In this document: in pieces, positions 16,254 to 24,030 of the stretch
Layout of the letters: every line of letters begins with the position of its first letter
Numbering within the stretch: the stretch's first letter is position 1
Origin: Phycisphaerales bacterium
Lineage (GTDB): Bacteria; Planctomycetota; Phycisphaerae; UBA1845
Length of the DNA: 51,177 nucleotides
Assembly: GCA_013140575.1 (NCBI GenBank)
Contig: JABFSN010000035.1
Location: forward strand, 1-51,177
Direction of reading: 5' to 3'
The notes under the pieces: model-generated
Database searches by the model: none
The model's input: the letters and a program-made list of their open reading frames with translations, nothing else
Told to the model about the DNA's origin: nothing
Translations under genes and position numbers: made by a program

Positions 16254-17309
16254 GTGATTTTTGATTCGCTGCTGGGTGCGTTCAGCGTCGACATGGGCAT
16301 CGACCTGGGCACGTGCAACACGCTCGTCTGCGTGCGCGGCGAAGGCATTGTCCTGAATGAACCGTCGGTGGTGGCCGTCCGCCGCGGCACCAATCAGGTG
16401 CTCAACAACGGCAACGCGGTCGGCCTGTTCGCCAAGGAAATGCTGGGCAAGACGCCGGGTTCGATCGAGGCCATCCGCCCCCTGAAGGACGGGGTCATCG
16501 CCGATTTCGACATCACCGAGGCCATGCTCGGCTATTTCATCCGCAAGGTCCACGGTCGGCGGCGGCTGGTCAAGCCGCGAGTGGTCATCGCGATTCCCTC
16601 CGGCATCACCGCCGTGGAAAAACGGGCGGTCTACAATTCGGCGGAACGGGCCGGGGCGCGGCGGGTTTACCTCGTCGACGAGCCCATGGCCGCGGGCATC
16701 GGCGCGGGACTGCCCATCGCCGAGTCGACCGCGTCCATGATCGTGGACATCGGCGGCGGCACGACGGAAGTGGCCATCATGGCGCTGGCCGATATCTGCG
16801 TGTGTGAATCGATCCGCGTGGCCGGCGATGATATGGACGAGACCATCGTCAATTACATGCGCCGTACCTACAACCTGATGATCGGGTGCCAGACGGCCGA
16901 ACGCATCAAAATCCAGATCGGCTCGGTGGGCGAATTTCCGGGCGGGGAAAAAGAGATGGAGGTCCGCGGCCGCGACATGATCAGCGGTCTGCCGCGCAAG
17001 ACCGTCATCAACAGCGGCGAGGTCCGCGACGCGCTGCGCGAACCCGTCGGGCAGATCGTCGATTGCGTGATCCGCACGCTGGAGAAGGCCGAGCCGGAAC
17101 TGGCGGCCGACCTGGTGGAAAACGGCATTCATCTGGCCGGAGGCGGCGCCCTGCTGCACGGCATCGGCGAATGGATGGCCGGCATCACCGGACTGGAATG
17201 CCACGTCGTGGACGACGCGTTGAGCTGCGTCGCCCGCGGCACGGCCGTCTATCTCGAAAACCTGTCGGCGTGGAAGGATACGATGGAATCAGAAGACGAC
17301 CAGGCCTAA
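16254..17309 (+). CDS. mreB: Rod-shape-determining protein MreB
   Basis: Bacterial actin homologue that polymerises on the inner membrane and guides wall synthesis. The 351-residue product has the phosphate-1 loop MGIDLGTCNTLV near 13-24, VVIAIPSG, VYLVDEPMAAGIG, the phosphate-2 loop IVDIGGGTTEVA at about 164-175, and the adenosine motif LAGGGALL near 300. The C-terminus is slightly extended (SAWKDTMESEDDQA). The start is GTG at 16254 after AAGGA. The gene leads a shape cluster with mreC 170 bases downstream; no mreD, rodA or pbp2 is found in the window. Confidence 0.97.
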   Translation: MIFDSLLGAFSVDMGIDLGTCNTLVCVRGEGIVLNEPSVVAVRRGTNQVLNNGNAVGLFAKEMLGKTPGSIEAIRPLKDGVIADFDITEAMLGYFIRKVHGRRRLVKPRVVIAIPSGITAVEKRAVYNSAERAGARRVYLVDEPMAAGIGAGLPIAESTASMIVDIGGGTTEVAIMALADICVCESIRVAGDDMDETIVNYMRRTYNLMIGCQTAERIKIQIGSVGEFPGGEKEMEVRGRDMISGLPRKTVINSGEVRDALREPVGQIVDCVIRTLEKAEPELAADLVENGIHLAGGGALLHGIGEWMAGITGLECHVVDDALSCVARGTAVYLENLSAWKDTMESEDDQA

Positions 17310-17340
17310 GGACGTACGCGACGGCATGGCCGGATCAGAG

Positions 17341-17418
17341 CCGCGGGTGCAAGCCCGTGGATGACTTTTTCGATACGAAATCACGAACGTCGCCGAATCA
17401 CCGGGTTCGCGCCCGGTG
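17341..17418. repeat. Two hairpins in the mreB-mreC gap
   Basis: An imperfect hairpin at 17341-17360 (CCGCGGG/CCCGTGG, loop TGCAAG) and a perfect one at 17399-17418 (CACCGGG/CCCGGTG, loop TTCGCG) lie between mreB and mreC. Neither is followed by a T-run. Their build resembles the CACGGGC hairpins elsewhere in the window. Confidence 0.7.
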
Positions 17419-17479
17419 CTCCGAAAAAACGTGTTACGCCCGATGCGCGCGAGTTCCCAGATCAGCCCCTTGAAACCCC

Positions 17480-18379
17480 ATGCCCGCCGGCCGACGTAGA
17501 AAAATGCTGTCCCCGACCGGCTGGTTGCTCGTCGTGCTGTTGTGCCTTTCTTCGGCCGCACTCCTGCTGCCCCGATCATGGACCCGCCGTTTCGTGGGGA
17601 TCACGCAGGTGATCGCGCCGCTTCAGGATGGCGCCACCCGCGCGGCCGACGCGGCGCGAGCGATCGTCAATGACGACGTGGACACCACGGGCCGCGAAAT
17701 GGCCGCATGGCGAACCATGGCCGTGTCGCTGGCGGCGCAAAACGAGGCCCTTCGTGAACGGAATGCCGACCTGACCCGGGTGCGCGAGCGGGTGATGGGG
17801 TCGCGCGGACGGCTGATTCCGGCGCGCGTGATCGCCGACGATCCGCTCGCCTGGCGACGGTCCAAGCGCATCACGGCCGGCGCCCGCGATGGCGCCCGCC
17901 GCGGCGACGCGGTGACGTCGCAATGGTTTTCGATCGACCTGGGCGGCGACGCGGGCGCGGTGGCCGGCATGGGCGTTCTGTCGGCCGAATCGCTGATCGG
18001 CATCGTCGAGAACGCCAACGCCATGATCTCGCAGGTGCGGCTGCTGAGCGATCCGGCCACGCGGATGGCGGTCACGATCGGACGATTGGAAGGGGACGCG
18101 TTCGCATCGTCGGGCGCCGCATTCTGGCTGGTGGGCGTCGGCGGGCGGATTGAAATCCATGACGTGCATCATCAGTACGTGGACAACGGTGACGTTCGGG
18201 GCGGCGACGTCATCCTGACCCTGGAGGACGACGCCACGCTGCCGCCGTCGCTGGTTATCGGCACGGTGGCCGGCATGGAACGCGATCCAGGGAACGGACT
18301 GCTGTATGTCCTGGACGTAGACCCCGGCTTCGACGTCGACGATTTGCGCGGCGTTTACGTCGTGGATTGGCGGCCTTGA
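17480..18379 (+). CDS. mreC: Rod-shape-determining protein MreC
   Basis: Periplasmic scaffold of the elongasome, linking MreB to penicillin-binding proteins. The 299-residue product has a short cytoplasmic start, a membrane helix (about 11-31), a coiled coil (about 60-115: LAAQNEALRERNADLTRVRER) and two beta domains containing typical family phrases (ARVIADDPLAWRRSKRITAGARDGARRGDAV, VLSAESLIGIVE, QVRLLSDP). Start ATG 17480 has no obvious Shine-Dalgarno; the next in-frame ATG at 17504 is possible. It follows mreB after a gap that holds two hairpins. Confidence 0.92.
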   Translation: MPAGRRRKMLSPTGWLLVVLLCLSSAALLLPRSWTRRFVGITQVIAPLQDGATRAADAARAIVNDDVDTTGREMAAWRTMAVSLAAQNEALRERNADLTRVRERVMGSRGRLIPARVIADDPLAWRRSKRITAGARDGARRGDAVTSQWFSIDLGGDAGAVAGMGVLSAESLIGIVENANAMISQVRLLSDPATRMAVTIGRLEGDAFASSGAAFWLVGVGGRIEIHDVHHQYVDNGDVRGGDVILTLEDDATLPPSLVIGTVAGMERDPGNGLLYVLDVDPGFDVDDLRGVYVVDWRP

Positions 18380-18560
18380 CGGCCCGCGGCGGGAATGGAG
18401 GCGTGGGTTTTTGGCCTGGGTCATCGCCGGCAGGTTGCCCGTGCCACTTCGAGGGGCTCCCCAAGCCGCCGTCGGACAACGTGTTATTGCCAACGAATGG
18501 CGGATTCGCTAAAGTTTTGCGCCTGTGAGCGAGAGATGAATCAAGTGGTCGAAGATAACA

Positions 18561-18575
18561 CGCACCGAAGGTGCG
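18561..18575 (+). promoter_or_regulatory. Hairpin abutting the ribosome-binding site of the LolA-like gene
   Basis: CGCACC (18561-18566) and GGTGCG (18570-18575) form a perfect six-pair stem with a GAA loop. The stem's last base is the first base of the GAGGAGG Shine-Dalgarno (18575-18581), which is eight bases from ATG 18590. The hairpin could present or occlude the ribosome site, or be a chance repeat remnant. Confidence 0.4.
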
Positions 18576-18589
18576 AGGAGGCAGTGGCA

Positions 18590-19300
18590 ATGAGCGGACG
18601 AAGTCGGTTATGCGGGTTGATGGTTCTGGCGTTGGCGTTCGTCGCCCCGGCGCGGGCGGCCGATTCGATCGAGGACATCGGCAAGAAAATCACGGCGGCG
18701 ATGGAGAAGCTGAAATCGTTCAGCGCCAAGAGCAAGACGGTCACGGAGATGAAGCAGGAAGGCTTCTCGATGATCAGCAGCATGGACGGCACGATGGAAA
18801 TGCTCCACGAGGGCGAAAACTGGCTGATGCGCAGCGAGACCAAAGCCGTCATGGAATCCGAAATGGGCGGCAACAAAACCAAGCAGGAATCCACCGGTCT
18901 GATGATCAACGACGGGGAGTTTTCGTACACGCTTTCCGACACCGGCGGGATGAAATCGGCGTACAAGAACAAGATGCAGAAGATGGACACGGACCCGTTC
19001 AAGTCGTGGCACGACTCGGCCGAGTTGAAAGTGCTGCCCGACGAAACGATCGACGGGAACGCCGCGTGGGTCATCGAAGCGCTACCCAAGGGCGACGCCA
19101 TGGGCCAGGGCAAGTCGGTCATTTACTACCACAAGGACAGCGGGCAGATGCTCAAGATGGTGGTGTTCGCTCCGGACGGAACCCCGATGACCACGACCAC
19201 GATGAGCGACATCAAGCTCAATCCGTCGATCGCCAAGGACCGTTTCGTGTTCAAGGCGCCCGAGGGCGTCACCGTGCAGGACATGTCCAACAACCCCTGA
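18590..19300 (+). CDS. Exported LolA/DUF2092-like lipoprotein-carrier-fold protein
   Basis: A 236-residue secreted protein. The signal peptide spans about 1-24 (LMVLALAFVAPARA). The mature part has the LolA/LolB-like plan of an N-terminal helix (SIEDIGKKITAAMEKLKSFSAKS) followed by antiparallel strands, including GMTMEM-like repeats, and ends with a segment like DGTPMTTTTMSDIKLNPSIAKDRF, common in outer-membrane lipoprotein carriers and their relatives. It may carry lipid or lipoprotein in the periplasm; that is family inference. Start 18590 is set by GAGGAGG. A strong terminator follows, closing the mreB cluster. Confidence 0.75.
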   Translation: MSGRSRLCGLMVLALAFVAPARAADSIEDIGKKITAAMEKLKSFSAKSKTVTEMKQEGFSMISSMDGTMEMLHEGENWLMRSETKAVMESEMGGNKTKQESTGLMINDGEFSYTLSDTGGMKSAYKNKMQKMDTDPFKSWHDSAELKVLPDETIDGNAAWVIEALPKGDAMGQGKSVIYYHKDSGQMLKMVVFAPDGTPMTTTTMSDIKLNPSIAKDRFVFKAPEGVTVQDMSNNP

Positions 19301-19368
19301 TCGTCAACCGCGTTTCGGCGCCGCACGGGGAGCGACCCGCGGCACTGTTTCGATGAAGCCAAAAGCAC

Positions 19369-19400
19369 GCAGGTCGGGGACATCCCGACCTGCTTTTTTT
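19369..19400 (+). terminator. Intrinsic terminator after the mreBC/LolA-like cluster
   Basis: A perfect 10-pair GC-rich stem, GCAGGTCGGG/CCCGACCTGC, with loop GACAT, is followed directly by seven T residues. This is a textbook Rho-independent terminator, 68 bases after the stop of the LolA-like gene. Confidence 0.93.
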
Positions 19401-19559
19401 CGCGCGTCCCGTAACCGGCAATCGGCGGCCCATTGCTTGGGGAGCAAGGGGCGGAGGAAATCCGACCGCCGCTTTCGTTCGGTTATTATCGCGACCGGTG
19501 AAATCCGATTGCCGTTTTCATTCGAACATTTTCGCGTTCGCGTCCACCGCGCGTGGGAA

Positions 19560-20087
19560 TCAATAGAAAATGGTCAGGATCATGTGGGGGTCGGCTTTTT
19601 TGCCTTCCCACACCCCGATGGTCGACGCCGCGTACTTGATGGTCACGTCGGGGTTGTGGTCCGCCCAGTCGTTCACCTGACGGTTCATGAACGCCACGGC
19701 CCCGTCGTTCAGCTTGGCGTGGAATGTCCGGCAGCGCGTGGCCGCCGGTGCGTTCGGGTTCAGCGGACGGCGGTATTCCGAATCGTCGACGTGCAACGCC
19801 GCCCCGGCCAGCGTGTCCGCGCTGATGGCCCGGATGTTTCCCGAACCGGCCATCGACTCGTCGTCGATGACGGCCAGCGATTCCAGTCCCGCACCCTCCC
19901 CCGGCGCACGCATCGACGGCTGGCCCGGCAATCGTCTTTCGTCGGTATGGTGCTTTTGCTTGTATTCGGTCATGCAGTGCGTGCACAGCAGCCGCCCGTC
20001 GATCAGACCGGCCTTCTCGCTAATGACGTGCTCGGGATAAACGCTGGCCCCGCACCCTTCGCAGGGTTTGACTTCGGCTTCGGACAT
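19560..20087 (-). CDS. Conserved-looking protein with N-terminal zinc ribbon
   Basis: A 175-residue protein I cannot place in a named family. The first 40 residues carry two CxxC pairs (C9/C12 and C35/C38), the pattern of a treble-clef or zinc-ribbon fold. A linker of about 50 residues follows, and the C-terminal domain (about 115-175) ends VGW-like strand-rich sequence finishing MILTIFY. It has no signal peptide, so it is cytoplasmic. It faces the terminator on one side and the divergent dsbD gene on the other. Confidence 0.7.
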   Translation of the reverse strand: MSEAEVKPCEGCGASVYPEHVISEKAGLIDGRLLCTHCMTEYKQKHHTDERRLPGQPSMRAPGEGAGLESLAVIDDESMAGSGNIRAISADTLAGAALHVDDSEYRRPLNPNAPAATRCRTFHAKLNDGAVAFMNRQVNDWADHNPDVTIKYAASTIGVWEGKKADPHMILTIFY

Positions 20088-20518
20088 GATCGCACTCCCC
20101 GGGCCGCCGGACCGAAATCGCGATGCACGGTCCGATCCCGCCGCCCGACCCTATCCTGCACCCTCCCACGCCGGGTCGTCAACCCGTTACGCCTGAATTC
20201 AGTCGCGCGTGAAGGCGCAGGCACCGGGTTGCCGCAATCCACCGGGCGCCGTTCAATAACCGCACCCCAACCCCTGTTCGTACCCCCGCCCGCGGCCGGA
20301 GATTGTCGCCGCGGGAACCCCGACGGGGCCGCGGCGGAATCGCCCCAAGTCCGCCCATGACGAAAAACGACAGAAATTGTCGCGACGCGACAGGAGTGAG
20401 TTTCGTAGTAATATGGGGTGGTGGTCAGCGGATGGTCGGCGGCTGATCTGCGGCCTGCGTCCGGGGTGCGGCATCTGAATAGTGGCGTTGAACATCGAAA
20501 ACACGACTTGATGAAACC
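20088..20518. other. Divergent intergenic region before dsbD
   Basis: A 431 bp gap between the zinc-ribbon gene and dsbD, with no protein-like frame. It contains the palindrome at 20378-20392 and a -10-like TAATAT at 20409-20414. No classic -35 is seen 17 bases upstream of that -10. The first half is GC-rich and otherwise featureless. Confidence 0.5.
20378..20392 (+). promoter_or_regulatory. Candidate operator upstream of dsbD
   Basis: TGTCGCG and CGCGACA form a perfect inverted repeat around a single A. It lies about 17-30 bases before a -10-like TAATAT, where the -35 would be, so a bound protein would compete with RNA polymerase or recruit it. The regulator is not identified. Confidence 0.4.
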
Positions 20519-23044
20519 ATGAACATGAATCGGATTCTCGATTTGGGATTGTGTTGTGGCCTGGCCGTCATCGGCGTCGCGGCGGCGCCGGCGTCCGCGC
20601 GGCACGTCAACGTTCGATTGGCGCCGTCGGTGTCGGCCGTAGCGCCGGGGCAGCCGTTTGATGTCGCCGTGGTATTCACCGTCGACGAGCACTGGCACGT
20701 CTACTGGGTCAACGCCGGCGACGCGGGTCAGGCTCCGAAAATCGAATGGCGATTGCCCGACGGCTTTTCCGCGGGCGCTTTGCAATTCCCGGTTCCCAAG
20801 AAACACGTCGACCGCGCCAAGCTGGTCACCAACATCATGGAGGGCGAACCCGTCCTGCTGACCACGATCACGCCGCCCGCACAACTGGCGGCCGGTTCGT
20901 CGATCAAGCTCGCGGCCGACCTGAAATGGCTGGTCTGCGCCGAATCGTGCATCCAGGAATCGCAATCCGTCGAGTTGGTTTTGCCCGTCGCGGCCGACGC
21001 GAGCGGCGTCAAACCCGCCAACGACGATTTGTTCAAGAGCGCCCGCCGGTTCATGCCCGTGCCCGGCCCGCGCGGCAAGCTGGTGACGCTGGACGCCTAC
21101 CTGGCCAAGGGCAAGATCGCGCCCGACGCCAAATTCGAGGTCCACCTCGACGTGGACATCAAGAAGGGGTTCCACATCCAGTCCGACCACCCGACGGTCA
21201 AGGGCCTGATCGCCACGGAAGTGTTCGTCTGGCCCGCGGGCGAGGTCTACTGGGATCCGTTGCATTTCCCCGAACCGAAGATCAAGGACGTACCCGCCGT
21301 CGGCAAGGTCGCCCAATTTGACGGTAAGATCACCGTCGTCCTGCCGGCAGAGGCCGATACGGACGTGCCCGGCGAGTTCCGGGTCATCGGCGGCATCTTC
21401 GTCTACCAGGGCTGCGACGACCGCACCGGCACCTGCCTGCCGCGCGAGGCCGTCGAATGGTCGGTCACCATACCCGTCGGCGTTGCGGCCGAGGATATAC
21501 CGCGGACGCCGATCGGCGCCGGCGACGATCCGAAGGCGTCCGGCGGCACAGCCGACGAGAAAGTGCCATCGAATGGCACCAATGCGCCACCGGCGTCACC
21601 GGACGGTTTCAGCGATCGGCCCCCCAATCCCGCGCCACCGCCCAAGTCCGACGCCCCACGCGCCGACGTACCCACCGGCGACCGCGCGTCGACCGATTTT
21701 CTGGGGCCCGATTTTCAGCCTGCATTCTGGGAAAAGAGCGCCGTCGAGCAATGGCTCGAAAAGCTGGGCCTGCCCGGATTGCTGCTGGGTTGCTTCCTAT
21801 ACGGTCTGGTTCTGAACGCCACCCCCTGCGTGCTGCCCGTTCTGTCGATCAAGGTGCTGGGCTTCGTCCGACAGGCCCACGAATCGCGGCGTCGCACGTT
21901 CGCACTGTCGCTGGCCTATGGCCTCGGCGTGCTGCCATTATTCGTCGTTCTCGGTTTTCTGGCCGCCGGCGGGAAAAACATCCTGCAATTCCCCGTCGCC
22001 GTAATCGCATTAGGCGCCATTGTGACGGCCATGGCGCTCAGCCTGCTGGGCGTCTTCCAATTGAATGTCCCCACCGTCGCCGCGAATCTCGACGCCGCCT
22101 TTCAGAAAGAGGGTCTCGTCACGTCCTTCGGCAAGGGTCTGCTGACTCCCGTGCTGGGATTGGCCTGCGTCGGACCATTCATGGCCGGCGCGTTCGCCAT
22201 AGCCAGTCAACAGGAAAAACACGTCGCGCTGCTTGGATTTCTATTCGCGGGAATCGGCATGGCCAGCCCCTATGTACTGCTTGGCGCGAATCCCAACTGG
22301 CTGCGTTTCGTTCCCCGGCCCGGCAATTGGATGGTGACGTTCGAACGCATCATGGGCTTTCTGCTTCTGGTCATGGCTGTCTATTTATTAAACCCGCTGG
22401 TCGGCCAGATCGGCTCGGCTGGTTTGCAATGGACGTTCGTTTTTTTCATCATGATCGGCGTGGGCTGCTGGATCCTCGGCAAGATCAACTTCTCGATGGA
22501 AGCGGTCACCCGTTGGAAATACCGCGCCGGCGCGATGTTTGTCGTAATGCTGTCGGGCGCGATCATTTACGGCTGGATATACCCCCTGGGAGACGCCGCC
22601 GCGTTCGCACAGTCCGGCAAGAGCGCCGGACCGGTCCACGGCAATTGGGACAACGACATCCCCTGGCAGACGTGGGTTCACGAAGACGTGACGGCCGCCG
22701 TCGCCGCCGGACGGACGGTATTTGTCGATTTCACGGCCGACTATTGCACCAACTGCAAAGCCAATAAGAAACTGGCCATCAACGTGCCCGCGGTCCGCAA
22801 GAAGATGCAGGATTTGGGCATCGAGGTCTACCAGGGAGACTTCAGTAACGGCGACGCTCGCATCTTCGCCATGCTGCAACGCTGCAACCGATCCGGCGTT
22901 CCGCTGGACCTCGTCTTCCGCCCCGGCGATCCCAACCGCCCGCTGGTCCTGCCGCCGCTCCTCTCCGAATCCACCGTCCTCGACGCCCTCTCCGCCGCCG
23001 GCCCCAGCCGCCCCACCCCGGCGCTGGCCAAATCCTCCCCGTAG
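20519..23044 (+). CDS. dsbD: DsbD/ScsB-type thiol:disulfide interchange protein
   Basis: A membrane protein that moves reducing power from cytoplasmic thioredoxin to exported thiol proteins. The 841-residue product has a signal peptide (1-27), two DsbD-alpha-like beta domains with cysteine pairs C140/C144 (CAESC) and about 300/307 (GCDDRTGTC), and a Pro-rich linker. A CcdA-type membrane domain of about eight helices follows, with cysteines in NATPCVLPV near 437 and GLACVGPF near 550. The C-terminal thioredoxin domain has FTADYCTNCKANKK near 742. The double N-terminal domain fits the ScsB subgroup. It may serve the TlpA-like protein at 8152-9213 or cytochrome maturation; that is inference. Confidence 0.92.
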   Translation: MNMNRILDLGLCCGLAVIGVAAAPASARHVNVRLAPSVSAVAPGQPFDVAVVFTVDEHWHVYWVNAGDAGQAPKIEWRLPDGFSAGALQFPVPKKHVDRAKLVTNIMEGEPVLLTTITPPAQLAAGSSIKLAADLKWLVCAESCIQESQSVELVLPVAADASGVKPANDDLFKSARRFMPVPGPRGKLVTLDAYLAKGKIAPDAKFEVHLDVDIKKGFHIQSDHPTVKGLIATEVFVWPAGEVYWDPLHFPEPKIKDVPAVGKVAQFDGKITVVLPAEADTDVPGEFRVIGGIFVYQGCDDRTGTCLPREAVEWSVTIPVGVAAEDIPRTPIGAGDDPKASGGTADEKVPSNGTNAPPASPDGFSDRPPNPAPPPKSDAPRADVPTGDRASTDFLGPDFQPAFWEKSAVEQWLEKLGLPGLLLGCFLYGLVLNATPCVLPVLSIKVLGFVRQAHESRRRTFALSLAYGLGVLPLFVVLGFLAAGGKNILQFPVAVIALGAIVTAMALSLLGVFQLNVPTVAANLDAAFQKEGLVTSFGKGLLTPVLGLACVGPFMAGAFAIASQQEKHVALLGFLFAGIGMASPYVLLGANPNWLRFVPRPGNWMVTFERIMGFLLLVMAVYLLNPLVGQIGSAGLQWTFVFFIMIGVGCWILGKINFSMEAVTRWKYRAGAMFVVMLSGAIIYGWIYPLGDAAAFAQSGKSAGPVHGNWDNDIPWQTWVHEDVTAAVAAGRTVFVDFTADYCTNCKANKKLAINVPAVRKKMQDLGIEVYQGDFSNGDARIFAMLQRCNRSGVPLDLVFRPGDPNRPLVLPPLLSESTVLDALSAAGPSRPTPALAKSSP

Positions 23045-23061
23045 GGTGGTCACCGCCCACC

Positions 23062-23958
23062 TCATTCCGTCAACCGCCGCACCGCCTCCGCGTATTTCGC
23101 GGCCGTGTTGCGAACAATTCCTTCCGGCAATTCCGGCCCCGGCGGGGTCTTGTCCCACCGCCCCGCGTCGACCAGCGTGGTCAGGTAATTACGGACGTAT
23201 TGTTTGTCGAAACTGTCTTGATCACGACCCGACTCATAATCGTCGGCCGGCCAGAAGCGCGACGAATCCGGCGTCAGAACCTCGTCGATCAACAGGTATT
23301 CATCGCCCAGGCGACCCCATTCGAATTTCGTATCCGCGATGATGATGCCGCGCCCCCGCGCGTAGTCGGCCGCCCTCCGGTAGATGTCCACGCTGCGGTC
23401 GCGCAACAATTTCATTACCTCACGTCCCACGATCCCGCACGCCTGCTCGAACGAAATGTTCTCGTCGTGCCCCTCGTCGGCCTTGGTCGCGGGCGTGAAG
23501 ATCGGCTCCGGCAACTGCTCGCACTGCCGCAATCCGCGCGGCAGCGAGACCCCGCACACCGCCCCCGTCCGTTGATAATCCTTCCAACCCGAACCGGCCA
23601 GATAACCCCGCACCACGCACTCAATCGGCACCACGCTCGTCTTGCGGCAGCGCATGGTCCGCCCGCGAAGCTGCCCCAGGTGCGTCTCCAGCCCCGGCGG
23701 CGCCTTGCCGTCAATCACCTCGATCAAATGATGCGGCACGCGCCCGCCCAGCCATTCAAACCAAAACTTCGAAAGACGCGTCAGCATCTCTCCCTTGCCG
23801 GGTATCGGCGTGGGCAGCACCACGTCGTACGCGCTGATCCGGTCCGTCGCGACCAGCAGCACCTCGTCCCCCAGATCATAGACATCCCGCACCTTCCCCC
23901 GCCTTAACGGATACCCGCTCAGGTTCGTGCTCACCACGGTCGTACCAGTCAACGCCAT
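23062..23958 (-). CDS. purC: Phosphoribosylaminoimidazole-succinocarboxamide synthase
   Basis: An ATP-dependent ligase joining CAIR and aspartate in purine synthesis. The 298-residue protein is the longer, yeast-like PurC form. Signatures are GKVRDVYDLGDEVLLVATDRISAYD at the N-terminus (given here only as its core GKVRDVYD), VPIECVVRGYLAGSGWK, PIFTPATKADEGHDENI and ADTKFEWG. I chose ATG 23958 because GAGGAGG lies just upstream, and earlier in-frame codons give no recognisable sequence. It converges on dsbD with only 17 bases between stops. The restriction-modification gene lies 72 bp upstream on the same strand. Confidence 0.96.
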   Translation of the reverse strand: MALTGTTVVSTNLSGYPLRRGKVRDVYDLGDEVLLVATDRISAYDVVLPTPIPGKGEMLTRLSKFWFEWLGGRVPHHLIEVIDGKAPPGLETHLGQLRGRTMRCRKTSVVPIECVVRGYLAGSGWKDYQRTGAVCGVSLPRGLRQCEQLPEPIFTPATKADEGHDENISFEQACGIVGREVMKLLRDRSVDIYRRAADYARGRGIIIADTKFEWGRLGDEYLLIDEVLTPDSSRFWPADDYESGRDQDSFDKQYVRNYLTTLVDAGRWDKTPPGPELPEGIVRNTAAKYAEAVRRLTE

Positions 23959-24030
23959 GTCCGCCTCCTCCGTGCCATTTGATGGCACTCCGATCAACCG
24001 GCCCCCTGTCACGCAACCATCCCCACCGCG

